Source of the DNA: Thermoflexus hugenholtzii JAD2
GTDB taxonomy: Bacteria > Chloroflexota > Dehalococcoidia > UBA2979
DNA length: 64,000 bases
Assembly: GCA_945903275.1 (NCBI GenBank)
Contig: CAMDNW010000005.1
Span: forward strand, 35,373 to 99,372
Direction: 5' to 3'
The notes beneath the pieces are model-generated. The model saw only the letters and a program-made list of their open reading frames with translations. It had not been told where the DNA came from and did no database searches. Position numbers and translations under genes: made by a program. The first letter of the stretch is position 1; every line of letters starts with the position of its first letter. This document shows positions 34,577 to 43,967 of the stretch, one piece after another.

Positions 34577-34939
34577 TATGTAGTTAGCTGAGCTCGAGAC
34601 GAGTCTTGGCCCCGCTGACTAGGCCGTACCGCAGGCGGCATCTGTTTGGTTGAGAAGCGCATCAATTCGGCGTTGGATTAACTTCGCTGGGCATAACGGA
34701 GGCGCGCTAGCGCTGGCGCGGGCAAATGGGGGTCCTCGGCAGTGCGGGTCCGGTTTACTGCCCGCGTGTCTCGAAACACAGGCTGCGTTCATGGGCCCCG
34801 GGTACGCTATGGTTCGCCCGTACGGCCGATCCTCGGTTTGCGTTAAGACCCAATCGAGCAGTCGAGCCTTTACTCGCCAGAATGCGATCAGGCTCCGGGC
34901 AGCGGGGATCTGGCACGTGGGCAACTGGAGGTGAGCGTC
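34577..34939. other. Intergenic between divergent operons
   Basis: About 360 bases between the solute-binding-protein promoter and the Ldh-type gene. No gene is recognised. GGAGG at 34927-34931 is the ribosome site of the Ldh-type gene. Confidence 0.4.
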
Positions 34940-36025
34940 ATGCCACTCGACTTGTTTAAGGTTCCGGAGGCTCAGGCGATTCGCATATCGGAGAGCGCCC
35001 TCCGTGGGATGACAGAAGCGATGTTCGAGAAGATGGGCGTACCACACGACGACGCGGTGTTAGCGTCTGATGTACTGGTCGCGGCAGACCTACGAGGCGT
35101 GGATAGTCACGGCGTCTCGAACATGCTCCGCAATTACATTGCCGCATATCAGTCGGGTCGCTACAACCCACAGCCGGACTGGAAGATCGTCAGAGAACGT
35201 GCATCCACTGCCACGATCGACGCCGATCGCGGCATCGGAATTGTCGTCGCTCCGAAGGCGATGGAACTGGCAATCGCAAAGGCAAAGCAGACCGGCATCG
35301 GCGTTGTGACGATCAGAAATGGCGGGCACATGGGCATGGCTGCATACCACGCCATGCTGGCGCTCGAGCATGACATGATCGGCATGGCGATGACTGCCGT
35401 GGGCGTGCAGGTACTGCCGACATTCGGAGCTGAGCCTCGGCTCGGTACGAATCCGATCGCGGTGGCTGTACCGGCAAACAGACAGCACTCGTTTGTCTTC
35501 GACATCGCATCAAGCATGGTCGCCGGCAACAAGATCACGCTGGCGAAGCGACTTGGGGTTAGTTTCCCCGCGGGGATGGTCGCCGATGCGGAGGGGACCC
35601 CAGTGATGCAGGCCGGACCATTACCGGACAACTACAAATTGATCCCGTTTGGTGGAACACGGGAGCTGGGCTCCCACAAGGGGTATGGGCTCGCGATGGT
35701 CGTCGAGATCATGTGCACCCTGCTGTCCGGGGCTATCCCGAACACGTTGGAACCAGTCAATCGGCCCGCCGCGCACTACGTCGCCGCGTATGACATTGAC
35801 GCGTTCACTGATGCCACTGAGTTCAAAGACATGATGGATCGCTGGCTAACGCACCTCGAGGCCACGCCGCCCGCGCCCGGGCACGACCGAGTACTGACCC
35901 CCGGCCTGGAAGAGGTAGAAGCAGAGGCGCAGCGGCGTGAGCTCGGGATCCCGTTACACAGCGATGTCATCGATTGGTTCAAGTCAGCCTGTCAGGAACT
36001 CGAGATTCCCTTCCGGCTGCGCTAG
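34940..36025 (+). CDS. Ldh/YlbC-type malate/lactate/ureidoglycolate dehydrogenase family oxidoreductase
   Basis: 361 residues from ATG 34940, with GGAGG at 34927-34931; a GTG at 34931 is too close to that site. The family-specific DLRGVDSHGVSNML (~residues 51-64), NGGHMGMAAYHAM (~130-142) and LGTNPIAVAVP (~172-182) are intact, as is GSHKGYGLAMVVEIM near 245. These NAD(P)-dependent enzymes oxidise 2-hydroxy acids (malate, lactate, sulfolactate) or ureidoglycolate; specificity is not readable. It diverges from the operator-controlled solute-binding protein, which suggests a possible uptake/oxidation pairing. Confidence 0.92.
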   Translation: MPLDLFKVPEAQAIRISESALRGMTEAMFEKMGVPHDDAVLASDVLVAADLRGVDSHGVSNMLRNYIAAYQSGRYNPQPDWKIVRERASTATIDADRGIGIVVAPKAMELAIAKAKQTGIGVVTIRNGGHMGMAAYHAMLALEHDMIGMAMTAVGVQVLPTFGAEPRLGTNPIAVAVPANRQHSFVFDIASSMVAGNKITLAKRLGVSFPAGMVADAEGTPVMQAGPLPDNYKLIPFGGTRELGSHKGYGLAMVVEIMCTLLSGAIPNTLEPVNRPAAHYVAAYDIDAFTDATEFKDMMDRWLTHLEATPPAPGHDRVLTPGLEEVEAEAQRRELGIPLHSDVIDWFKSACQELEIPFRLR

Positions 36026-36088
36026 GTGGTGCGGGGTTCAGCGCAGCGACTCCGTGTGGGTCGGGCCTAACCTCGGCATGTGAGGCCA

Positions 36089-36290
36089 TCACCGCTTTAT
36101 CTGCCAGCCCCGATTTCGCAGGGCATTACGGATTGCCGTAGCAGCAGCCGGGGCATCTTCTGGCGTGATAAGGAAGCCGTTGTTGGTTGGCGTGATGAGC
36201 GCCTTCAACTTCGGGATCCCCTTCACGGTCAGATAGATGAACTGGCGCGTGACGCCGCACGATTTGGCGATGTCTTGCGCGCTGCAACCG
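36089..36290 (-). pseudogene. N-terminally truncated HTH protein remnant
   Basis: A minus-strand frame reads CSAQDIAKSCGVTRQFIYLT, a clear helix-turn-helix, then ITPTNNGFLITPEDAPAA and ends NRGWQIKR before a stop. There is no ATG, GTG or TTG upstream in frame; the frame runs straight into the end of the phosphoesterase gene. It is probably the C-terminal 65 residues of a small phage-type DNA-binding protein that lost its start. Confidence 0.6.
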
Positions 36291-36311
36291 GCGTGCCTGT
36301 GGCCTGACCCG

Positions 36312-36863
36312 CTAGACGAGCGTCGAGAGCTCGATGATCTCCGCCTCCGGCGCGGGTCCGGATAGGTCGAGGATGGCGACCTGCCCCAGCCGCCGCGTCT
36401 GGCGGGGGAGGGTGGGACTGCCGGGGTTCACAAACAGCACCCCGTGATGCCGCTCTGCCAGCGCGTAATGCGTGTGTCCGAATACCACTACGTCCACTGG
36501 CGCCTCGAAGAACTGGTGTAACGAGGCGTGCAGTCGCTCCGGCTCCGGGAAAGCCCGAGCTAGGTGTCCCGGTTGCACCTCGTCGACGCCGCGGATCGCG
36601 AGGTCGTGCACTAGGCCTACGGCGTACCCCTTAAGGGAGATGACTCGGCGCTCGGCGACGCGGGGGTCGCCGATGACGGGCGCAGGCGCGACCTCGACGG
36701 CGATGACCGGCGCTAGCCGCTCCAGCCAGTCGAGGCAGTCCGCCGAGTAGATGTCGCCAGCGTGGAGGATGAGGTCCACCCCCGCCAGCGCGCGTTCTAC
36801 CTCAATGGGCGGATGCACGCCCAGAGCGGGAGCGTGCGTGTCCGAAATCAGGCCGATCTTCAT
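36312..36863 (-). CDS. Metallophosphoesterase, YfcE/MJ0936 family
   Basis: 183 residues from the ATG at 36861-36863 (GAAGAG upstream). All metal-binding motifs of a calcineurin-like phosphoesterase are present: SDTHAP (D-x-H), LHAGDIYS (GD), and VFGHTHYA (GHTH). Such small single-domain enzymes cleave phosphodiesters using Mn or Ni. In vivo substrates are mostly unknown. Length is normal for the family. Confidence 0.9.
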   Translation of the reverse strand: MKIGLISDTHAPALGVHPPIEVERALAGVDLILHAGDIYSADCLDWLERLAPVIAVEVAPAPVIGDPRVAERRVISLKGYAVGLVHDLAIRGVDEVQPGHLARAFPEPERLHASLHQFFEAPVDVVVFGHTHYALAERHHGVLFVNPGSPTLPRQTRRLGQVAILDLSGPAPEAEIIELSTLV

Positions 36864-36893
36864 GCGGTTCTCTTCCCTCGCGCTCGCGGACAT

Positions 36894-37288
36894 GCGCAGA
36901 CTGGCTGGGACGCAGCACGTCCGGGTCGACGCGTCGCCGGCGACCGTATCATGCTCGACTAGGCCACGGCAGCCGATGCGAAAGGAATAACTCCGGGGTT
37001 AATCGGATCTCTAAGCGGGTCAGGCGCCTTTGCGCGACCCTTTATGGGCGATGGGACACGATTCTCCCAGTTCACACCTCTTCAAAGGATCCGGCAGCCA
37101 CCGTTCCACATCGTCATTAATCGTTTTATGACCTCGACACCCTTTGTATCTTCACGAATATGTAGGTGTGCTCAGGTGTGCAGTTCCGATCGTCGTTCCT
37201 TGCGAATGCAGTCTAGGGTGGCCTCATCTAGGGCTTCTACCGCATCCGCGGCACTTAAGAGGTCACCGCGTCTCGTATCATCCGCGGC
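36894..37288. other. Intergenic upstream of amidase, no gene recognised
   Basis: About 395 bases with lower GC than the genes around it. I see no credible frame or RNA. It presumably contains the amidase promoter; no ribosome site precedes the amidase ATG, so a leaderless transcript is possible. Confidence 0.4.
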
Positions 37289-38608
37289 ATGACGTCACAT
37301 ACCTCTGCTCGCCTCGCACCGATCGTCGCCAACCCACTCGCGCCGCACGCGGCCGCCCTTCGCGAGGGCGCAGCCGACCTCCATGCGACGATCGACGAGG
37401 CGCTCGACCGCATCGATCGCTTCGACCCACGCGTCCGCGCATTCCTCCCCGAGCCCGGACGCCGCGAGCGCGTGCACGCCGCTGCCGACGCGCTGATGGC
37501 GCGCTACCCGGACGCCTCAACGCGCCCGCCACTCTACGGCGTGCTGATGGGCGTGAAGGACATCTTCGTCGTGGACGGCTTGCCAACCCGTGCTGGCTCG
37601 GCGATCCCCCCCGAGGAATTCGTGATGCCGCAAGGCTCCGCCGTCACCCGGCTGCTCGAGGCTGGCGCGATTGTCCTCGGCAAAACAGTGACAACGGAGT
37701 TCGCATACATGGATCCAGGCGCGACGACGAACCCCTACAACCCGCTGCACACACCAGGCGGCTCCAGCAGCGGCTCGGCGGCGGCGATCGCTTGCGGCTA
37801 CGTGCCGCTCTCTATCGGATCGCAGACGGTCGGTTCCGTGATCCGTCCCGCCGGGTTCTGCGGCATCGTCGGCTACAAGGGTTCTTACGACCGCGTGCAA
37901 ACGGACGGCGCGCTCGCCTACTCGCCGTCAGTCGACCACGTCGGGTGGTTCACGCAGGATGTCGCTGGCTCACGTATCGTCGCGGGCGTGATGTACAAGG
38001 ACTGGCGCGGCGACATGCCGCCGCAGCGTCCCGTGATCGGCGTGCCGGACGGCCCGTTTCTGGAGCAGGCGGAACGTGCCGCGATCGCGTCGTTCGAGAT
38101 GACGCTCGGCGTCCTCGCGGACCGTGGGGTCGCGGTGCGGCGCGTGCCGTTTTTCGATGACATCGTCGCGATTAACCAGCGCCACTACGATGTTTCCACC
38201 GCCGAGTTCGGCGACACGCACGCGGAGCGCTTCGTGGAGTGGGGGGGGATGTTCCGCGCGGGTAGCGCGGCTCTCTACGACGCCTCTTTCACCATCACGC
38301 CCGCGACGCGTCAGGAAGGCTTCACGAGCCGCCTCGAGCTGCGCGGGCGCATCGACGCCGCGATGGCGCGCGAGGGAATCGACGTGTGGGCGAGCATGCC
38401 GGCCACGGGCCCCGCGCCACTCGGTCTCGCGTTTACCGGCGACCGCGCGATGAACGTTCCGTGGACGCACGCCGGCGCCCCGTGCATCACGATCCCATCG
38501 GGCGCCGTAGAGGAGCTGCCGGTCGGCCTCCAGCTCACAGGCCGCTTCGGCGGCGACGAGGAATTGTTCGCGGCGGCGGAGGCAGTCGAGGCGCTGCTCT
38601 TGATGTGA
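37289..38608 (+). CDS. Amidase-signature family amidohydrolase
   Basis: 439 residues with the full Ser-cisSer-Lys triad: Lys90 (GVKDIF), the cis-Ser in GGSSSGSAAA (157-166) and nucleophile Ser183 in QTVGSVIRPAGFCG. These enzymes hydrolyse amides (or act in transamidation); no GatB or GatC partner is adjacent, so it is probably catabolic. It is followed by an OFA-type MFS transporter in the same direction, which might import or export the substrate or product. Confidence 0.93.
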   Translation: MTSHTSARLAPIVANPLAPHAAALREGAADLHATIDEALDRIDRFDPRVRAFLPEPGRRERVHAAADALMARYPDASTRPPLYGVLMGVKDIFVVDGLPTRAGSAIPPEEFVMPQGSAVTRLLEAGAIVLGKTVTTEFAYMDPGATTNPYNPLHTPGGSSSGSAAAIACGYVPLSIGSQTVGSVIRPAGFCGIVGYKGSYDRVQTDGALAYSPSVDHVGWFTQDVAGSRIVAGVMYKDWRGDMPPQRPVIGVPDGPFLEQAERAAIASFEMTLGVLADRGVAVRRVPFFDDIVAINQRHYDVSTAEFGDTHAERFVEWGGMFRAGSAALYDASFTITPATRQEGFTSRLELRGRIDAAMAREGIDVWASMPATGPAPLGLAFTGDRAMNVPWTHAGAPCITIPSGAVEELPVGLQLTGRFGGDEELFAAAEAVEALLLM

Positions 38609-38816
38609 CGAGCGCGCCCCCGGCCAGATCATCGTCGATCGGCTCAAGCCTTAGGGCGCGCGATCATCTTGGTATCCGGTCGCGATCACACGGATCGGCG
38701 CAAATGTCAGCCACGGCGATACCAGAAACCACGTGCTAGTAGACCGGTCGTAGGCGCGCTCAGACGTCGGCATGCCGCTTGTGCCATACTCCCCGCGCTG
38801 ACGAAGGGATCAAGCG

Positions 38817-40100
38817 ATGCGCGCACGAAGATCGTTGCTGCGCAAGCCGAACCCCTTCTTCTACGGCTGGTGGGTCACGCTGGGCGGCGCCGCCAGCAAC
38901 TTCCTCGTCATCGGTATCGTCGCCTTCGGGTTTGGCGTTTTCATGCAGCCGATGCGCGACGAACTCGGCTGGAGCGTCGCCGCGATCTCCGCTGGCGTCT
39001 CGCTGCGCAGCGCAGAGCAGGGCCTGCTCGCCCCACTGACGGGCATCCTCGTCGACCGCATCGGGCCGAGACGGATGGCCGTCGGCGGCGTGATCACGCT
39101 GGTGGTCGGGCTCGTGCTGTTCTCGCAGGCGCGCACACTCAACGCCTTCTACGTGTCGAGCCTAGTCATCGCGCTCGGCCAGAGCACGGCATCGTTCACG
39201 CCGTTCTCTGTCGCGGTCGTGGCGTGGTTTCGTCGCATGCGAGGCCGTGCAATGGGCATTCTGAACACCGGCAATGGCGCGGGCTACCTGGCCACGCCGT
39301 TGCTCGCGTACCTCATCGCCACGCTCGGCTGGCGAGAGACGCTGCTCGTCGCAGCCGCAACCATCGCCATCGTCGGCCTTCCGCTCACCACGCTGTTGCG
39401 CGACAAACCTGAGGACCGCGGACTCCACCCTGACGGAGACACGAGCGATTTAGACGCGAGCGGGGCGCCGCGCTCGATTTCCGGTGCGAGCGTCAATGAA
39501 GCACTGCGCAGTCCCGCGTTCTACCTGCTCGTCCTCGCTGCAACCGCCAACGCCTCGCAGGGTGCGTGGATCGTGCACCAGGTGCCACACCTACAGAACG
39601 TCGGCTACAGCACGCGCGATGCAGCGTTCATCGTCGCGGTATACGGGCTGATCCAAGTGTCGCTACGCGTGGGGATCGGCTGGGTCGGCGACTTACTGGG
39701 CCGCAAGCGGATGTACGCGGCTTCGTTCGTGCTGCAGGGCGTGGGCATGCTCGCCTTCGCGCAGCTTGCCCCCGACCGGCCGTGGTTGTTGGTCGCCTAC
39801 TTCGCTATCTACGCCACCGGGCACGCCGCGTGGGTCATCTTCCAGCAGACGATGGTCGCCGATTACTTCGGCGTCCGCCGGTTCGCTACCCTCCGAGGTC
39901 TCTCCGGCGCGCTACAGACGCCGCTGGGGGTGCTCACGCCGTGGCTCGCTGGGTGGATGTTCGATCAGGTTGGCGACTATCGTCTCATCTTCACCGTCTT
40001 CGGCTTCGCCGCGATGACTGGTGCGCTCTTTGTCACGCTCATCCGCCGCCCGCTCTGGACGGACGAGCAGGCCAAATCGAAGACTCCCGCGACCGCCTGA
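38817..40100 (+). CDS. MFS transporter, OFA (oxalate/formate antiporter)-like
   Basis: 427 residues with 12 predicted helices. NPFFYGWWVTLGGAASNFL is the hallmark N-terminus of OFA-type monocarboxylate transporters, and VDRIGPRRMAVGG is MFS motif A. GAAGGG lies eight bases before the ATG. It shares long segments with the paralogue at 43968, including MRGRAMGILNTGNGAGYLA and WVIFQQTMVADYFGVRRFAT-like sequence. The substrate is probably a small organic anion. Confidence 0.9.
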   Translation: MRARRSLLRKPNPFFYGWWVTLGGAASNFLVIGIVAFGFGVFMQPMRDELGWSVAAISAGVSLRSAEQGLLAPLTGILVDRIGPRRMAVGGVITLVVGLVLFSQARTLNAFYVSSLVIALGQSTASFTPFSVAVVAWFRRMRGRAMGILNTGNGAGYLATPLLAYLIATLGWRETLLVAAATIAIVGLPLTTLLRDKPEDRGLHPDGDTSDLDASGAPRSISGASVNEALRSPAFYLLVLAATANASQGAWIVHQVPHLQNVGYSTRDAAFIVAVYGLIQVSLRVGIGWVGDLLGRKRMYAASFVLQGVGMLAFAQLAPDRPWLLVAYFAIYATGHAAWVIFQQTMVADYFGVRRFATLRGLSGALQTPLGVLTPWLAGWMFDQVGDYRLIFTVFGFAAMTGALFVTLIRRPLWTDEQAKSKTPATA

Positions 40101-40236
40101 TCCCTAACCTCCGCCTTTGATGCCACAGTACGATGGATCCCGTGGGCCGAGATACGGAAATCGTTGCCTGAACGCATGGTCCGGTCGGAGTGCAGTGCGA
40201 GTGCTGCTCGCCGTTCGGAAGCCTGTCGTCGGCGAC

Positions 40237-40697
40237 TCACTGTTGTGGCATAGAAATGCCATCTGCAACATTGTCACTGGTCACGATGTTCTCGCCGTTA
40301 ACTACTGCTGGTATTAGCCATGGGATCCATTGCGCCGGGCGCTTGTTAAGAACAACCGAAGACGCCAGTGCTGGATAGCTAATCTTCTGAACGACTCTGC
40401 TTGTATAGAACGTTCCTCGCCTCCAGATGCTCTTACCAGCCACAACGTCCGTGTAGCGCCGGTTCCCGTGACAGTAAAGTCGAGCACTACCCCTTCGTTT
40501 ACTACAGAGGGAAGAATGGTCGCATCAACTGCAGCGAAGTCAGACACGATAAATCCTCCGGGGGCATTGGATAGCGCCGTCTCGGTGACTGAATGAGACT
40601 TGATATCATCACTACCAGATGAGACACTGTCTCTGCAAGCGCGAGGCCGACCGTGGCCCATAAGCAACACGAGGTGTGCGATCGAAGGCAACCTCAT
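40237..40697 (-). pseudogene. Frameshifted gene of unknown function
   Basis: Two overlapping minus frames join into one sensible protein. Frame 1 carries GGFIVSDFAAVDATILPSVV then VVLDFTVTGTG. Around 40453-40465 it must shift to frame 2, which continues YTDVVAGKSIWRRGTFYTSR and ends near WIPWLIPAVVNGENIVTSDN. Base composition is less GC-rich than neighbours. A further frame upstream (to ~40740, CITIVDKHKQIDEVAF) may belong too, implying several lesions. No family recognised. A single-base sequencing error at one site is an alternative. Confidence 0.5.
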
Positions 40698-40740
40698 CTA
40701 TCTGTTTGTGCTTGTCAACGATGGTTATGCACCGAACGCG

Positions 40741-41075
40741 CCCACTAGCAGTATTCGCTGAGTATCCGCTCGGCGTCACGGTAGGCCTCGGTGGCTTCCT
40801 CAATGGAGACGCCGAGGGCCCTGCGACTCACACGGTGCTGGTGCGCCCGTCTTGAAGACATCGTTCAGATAGTTGTGTGTGGGGGGGTGTGTAGTCTCGG
40901 CGCGAGGGGAGGGCGGCGTACACAGCAAATGCGAGAGAGAGCAATGAGCTCGCCTGTCTCATCTCGAATGTCCGGTGAACCAACGCAGGCGCACTGGCGG
41001 TGCTCAAGTGAGAGCGGTTCGATTCACAGGCCGTGCGATTACCTGTAGGTTGTTGCGGCACCATAACCAGTCGAC
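40741..41075. other. Intergenic, no gene recognised
   Basis: About 335 bases with a G-rich GTGTGTGGGGGGG tract near 40874. No convincing gene or RNA is seen. It ends at the GGAGG (41077-41081) of the following TTG-started gene. Confidence 0.4.
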
Positions 41076-41087
41076 TGGAGGATACGA

Positions 41088-42338
41088 TTGCTGAGGGCAA
41101 TTACGGCCCGCTTCGGGGTTGCACTCCAGTACCCAGAATTTCGCCGTCTCTGGATGGCGAACGCGTCCTCACAGGCCGCCTCGTGGGCGCTCATCGTCAC
41201 CCGCGGCTGGCTGATCTACCGCGAGTCTGGCTCGTCATTCTTGGTTGGGCTTGCGACGTTCGCTGCGATGGCGCCGATGCTCGTCGTGCCGCCGATTATT
41301 GGCGTACTCGCCGACCGCATCGACCGACGGCGGATCCTCTTGATCGCCTACACCGTTGACGCTGCACAGAGTGCGACGCTGATGGTACTGGCGTTGACTG
41401 GGCTGCTCGAGGTGTGGATGGTGCTTACGCTGTCGCTGGTGAACGGGATCTCTCGTGCGACGCAACTGCCTACTTCGCAAGCGCTCGCCGCCACACTGGT
41501 TCCCAGCAACCAGCTACTGAATGCGCTGTCTCTGAACGCTTCCACCCAGCACGGATCGAGGCTCTTCGGGCCGGGTATCGTGACGCCGTTGCTGGCTATC
41601 GCGGGAGCACCGATGGCCTTTGGCGTGTCAGTGGTGCTCTATCTCATTGCGCTGCGCCAAGCACGCTCGTTGGCTCCGCAGCCACCCGAGCCGAGCAGTG
41701 GGCAGAGCTTCATCGCGGACTTTCTCGGCGGGCTCGCCTACGTATACGATCGCCCAGTGATGAGGCTCATGCTCCTCATCCTCGTGGCTCACTGCGGGCT
41801 GACGATGGCGTTCGAGTCACTGCTGCCGAGCTTCGCACACAATCAGCTCGGCGCCGGCGACGAGGGCTTCGGATCGCTGATGATGGGGGTAGGTTCCGGT
41901 GCATTCGTCGCCAGCCTCTTCGTCGCTGGGCTACAGACCCACCGCGGCCGAGGCAATGCGCTGATCGTTACGGGTCTCCTGAGCGGCGTTGGGCAAGTAT
42001 TGTTGTCCCTGACTGACTCCCTCGTGGTTGGCATCGCTGCCGCCGCGATCATGGGCGGTGCGCAGGCGGCGTTCATGACTATAGGACAGGCCGTTACGCA
42101 GTCGATCGCGACCAACGAATTCCGCGGCCGAGTGGCCAGTATCAACTCGTTCAGTCTCGGCGGCATGATGGCGATGATGAATCTCTTCAACGGCTCTATC
42201 GCTGATGAGATCGGTGCGCAGTCCCTCTTGCTCATCTATGGCATGGTATTCGCTCTCGTCGTGGCAGTGACCATGATTCCGCCAACCGGCCGGCAAGTAT
42301 ACGGACGGGCAGCCATCCCAGAAGCGCACCTCGCGTGA
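41088..42338 (+). CDS. MFS transporter, MFS_3/EntS-like
   Basis: 416 residues starting at TTG, supported by GGAGG at 41077-41081 six bases upstream. FRRLWMANASSQAASWALIV is the typical opening of the EntS/MFS_3 exporter group, and ADRIDRRRILLIAY is motif A. ATNEFRGRVASINSFSLGG is the equivalent late loop. The group includes siderophore and macrolide exporters, but the substrate here is unknown. The next small gene overlaps its stop (GTGA), so the two are coupled. Confidence 0.88.
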   Translation: MLRAITARFGVALQYPEFRRLWMANASSQAASWALIVTRGWLIYRESGSSFLVGLATFAAMAPMLVVPPIIGVLADRIDRRRILLIAYTVDAAQSATLMVLALTGLLEVWMVLTLSLVNGISRATQLPTSQALAATLVPSNQLLNALSLNASTQHGSRLFGPGIVTPLLAIAGAPMAFGVSVVLYLIALRQARSLAPQPPEPSSGQSFIADFLGGLAYVYDRPVMRLMLLILVAHCGLTMAFESLLPSFAHNQLGAGDEGFGSLMMGVGSGAFVASLFVAGLQTHRGRGNALIVTGLLSGVGQVLLSLTDSLVVGIAAAAIMGGAQAAFMTIGQAVTQSIATNEFRGRVASINSFSLGGMMAMMNLFNGSIADEIGAQSLLLIYGMVFALVVAVTMIPPTGRQVYGRAAIPEAHLA

Positions 42339-42565
42339 TCGTGAACGCCTCACCTAAGCGTCCTGAGTCGTTCCATGTCACGAGCGGCATGTTGGCGTTT
42401 ACCGCGTTGATGTTCCTGCCCGCAGTACTCGCCTTCGCAGTGCTGATCAGTGCTTGGGTCGTTTCAGACGAGGTGTACGCAGCCGAGCGAGCCGTCGCCG
42501 CAGGCAGTCCCACGGAGATCGCGACGTGGAAGACGACTGTGGTCGGCATCTGCCCGATCCACTGA
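42335..42565 (+). CDS. Small single-pass membrane protein coupled to MFS gene
   Basis: 76 residues from a GTG overlapping the MFS stop. One hydrophobic helix (MLAFTALMFLPAVLAFAVLI) follows a basic N-terminus. No known family. Coupling suggests an accessory role for the transporter. Its stop is immediately followed by the inverted repeat at 42564-42599. Confidence 0.6.
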   Translation: MIVNASPKRPESFHVTSGMLAFTALMFLPAVLAFAVLISAWVVSDEVYAAERAVAAGSPTEIATWKTTVVGICPIH

Positions 42566-42599
42566 GCACGATTTCAACTGGCAGCCCAAGATCGTGCTC
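42564..42599. terminator. 9-bp inverted repeat between small membrane gene and tRNA-half copy B
   Basis: GAGCACGAT (42564-42572) and ATCGTGCTC (42591-42599) are perfect complements with an 18-base loop. It overlaps the stop of the small plus-strand gene and lies 10 bases beyond the CCA end of tRNA-half copy B, so it could terminate transcription from both sides. Confidence 0.5.
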
Positions 42600-42609
42600 T
42601 ATCCGAGGA

Positions 42610-42664
42610 TGGAGCGGGCGACCGGATTTGAACCGGCAGCGCTCTGCTTGGGAATGATGAGACT
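42610..42664 (-). repeat. tRNA-Gly(CCC)-like 3' half, copy B
   Basis: Minus strand: TTCCCAA loop, GCAGA, GCGCT, T-arm GCCGG-TTCAAAT-CCGGT, acceptor CGCCCGC, TCCA. The T-loop and acceptor each carry a change relative to copies A, D and E. The 5' side is again AGTCTCATCA rather than a pairing stem. A 7-bp inverted repeat (ACTCCCT 42662-42668, AGGGAGT 42684-42690) follows. Confidence 0.82.
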
Positions 42665-42793
42665 CCCTGTGGTGTGTGTGGCTAGGGAGTGCTGCGTACG
42701 AGCAGGAGGGCACAAGTACGGGCCGCAACTCTAGCCGCGGTACTCCCTGAGCATCTTCTTCGCCTGGGCCGGTGTACAACGTAAACTGTCCCC

Positions 42794-43225
42794 ATGGCAC
42801 CAGACGACCCCGTTGGTGAGTGGCAACGTGGCGGCGGGCGACTGCTGCTGATCTTCGACGGGCACTGCGGCGTCTGCGCGCGGCTCGCGGACTGGGTCGA
42901 GGATCACGACCGCGCACGACGTGTGCACCTGCTGCCCAGCCAGACCCCGGGCCTGCTCGCCGCCCTCAACCTGACCCGCGCCGAGGTCGACCGGGAGGCC
43001 GTGGCCATCGACCGCGACGGTCGCGCGTACACGGGAGCAGCGGCGATCAACGAGGTGCTGCGCGGGGTCGGCGGTCGCTGGGCGCTGCTCGCTGGCCTGT
43101 ACGCGATCCCCGGCCTGCGCTGGTGCGAGAACGTCGGATACCGCTGGTTCGCCCGCCATCGAGGCCGCTTCAGCCGCTGGGGTCGGACGCCGTGGTGCCA
43201 GCGGTCAGGCGCCCGATGCGACTAG
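42794..43225 (+). CDS. DCC-family thiol-disulfide oxidoreductase-like protein (DUF393)
   Basis: 143 residues. FDGHCGVCARL with Cys25 and Cys28 is the DCC motif (here HCGVC) that defines the family, and GAAAINEVLRGVGGRWALLA matches its second half. The fold is thioredoxin-like and a disulfide-exchange role is assumed, but the family is poorly characterised. It overlaps the convergent gene end by four bases. Confidence 0.85.
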   Translation: MAPDDPVGEWQRGGGRLLLIFDGHCGVCARLADWVEDHDRARRVHLLPSQTPGLLAALNLTRAEVDREAVAIDRDGRAYTGAAAINEVLRGVGGRWALLAGLYAIPGLRWCENVGYRWFARHRGRFSRWGRTPWCQRSGARCD

Positions 43226-43530
43226 TCCCGCTCATCACGAAACAGGCTCATCGGCGCTGGGGTGAGACTGTCGAGTGCGAGCCGGTCGAACATGTTGGGC
43301 CGCGATCGGAGTGCTTCCAGTTCGTTTGCATCGAGGCGGTCAGAGTCGGCAGCGGGTAGCGGCAGGCCGACGGCATAACTCAGCACCAGTCGAGCTGCCG
43401 CAGTGTCACCTGCCTTCGCTGCCGCCAGTATTGCGCGCGTCACTTCCGCGATGCCATCTGCACCGACCGCATCGAGGAGTTGTGACCGTATCGCTGCTAC
43501 CCGGCGCGCGTGGGGGTTACCGGGCCCACC
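43222..43530 (-). pseudogene. C-terminal part of a DUF5681-like protein
   Basis: About 100 residues: GNPHARRVAAIRSQLLDAVG followed by AAKAGDTAAARLVLSYAVGL. This resembles the body of small phage/terminase-associated DUF5681-type proteins. The characteristic Gly/Lys-rich N-terminus (GRPPGxxNxx type) is missing; instead the frame runs into a fragment of an MFS gene at 43536. It is probably truncated by recombination. A short functional protein starting inside the junction cannot be excluded. Confidence 0.55.
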
Positions 43531-43535
43531 AGGGA

Positions 43536-43577
43536 GCATCCTCAACACCGGTAACGGAGCCGGGTATCTTGCCGCCC
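43536..43577 (+). repeat. 42-bp fragment duplicated from the adjacent MFS gene
   Basis: Identical to 44395-44436 except at two positions. In the plus frame it encodes ILNTGNGAGYLAA, the conserved loop of the OFA-type MFS gene at 43968. It sits exactly between the truncated DUF5681-like gene and the MATE remnant, marking a recombination junction. Confidence 0.85.
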
Positions 43578-43938
43578 ATCACCGTATCGCCCGAGATCTG
43601 GAACGATTGAATGAGGACCTGTGCCGGGCCCATAGCGAAGTAGCCGAGCAGCATGATTCGGAGCCAAGTGCTGCCAACCCGTAGCAGCTCGGGATCGTCG
43701 TTGAAGATCGACAGGAAGATCTCGGGAAACGTGAAGAGCAGGCCGATGACCACGAGCTTCGCTGCGGTGACGTAGCCGAGCGCCCACAGCACCGCCTCGC
43801 GGGCGCGCTTCACCAAGCCCGCCCACAGGTTCTGGCCGGCGACGATGCCGCTCGCGTTGCCGAGCCCCTGCGTGCCGATGTTCACGAACGCCTGCAGCAG
43901 CGTTGAGACCGCGAAGAGTATGCTCGCCGACGATCGGG
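43578..43938 (-). pseudogene. Internal fragment of a MATE-family efflux protein
   Basis: About 118 codons of clear MATE sequence: LLQAFVNIGTQGLGNASGIV, AGQNLWAG, and GYFAMGPAQVLIQSFQISGD. This corresponds to roughly one third of the second half of a NorM/MATE exporter. Both ends are missing: one joins the 42-bp MFS fragment and the other stops just before the MFS gene at 43968. Confidence 0.8.
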
Positions 43939-43967
43939 GAATGTATGGCACAAAGCCCTAGCACACA

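Noticed and set aside
42450..42734. Open frame containing the peptide ATGFEPAALCLGMMRL, and similar frames at 22989-24005, 45679-45942 and 54135-54371
   Set aside because: These are antisense translations of tRNA 3' ends, a known source of spurious proteins (GFEPA...CLGS type). The DNA is explained by the tRNA-half repeats.
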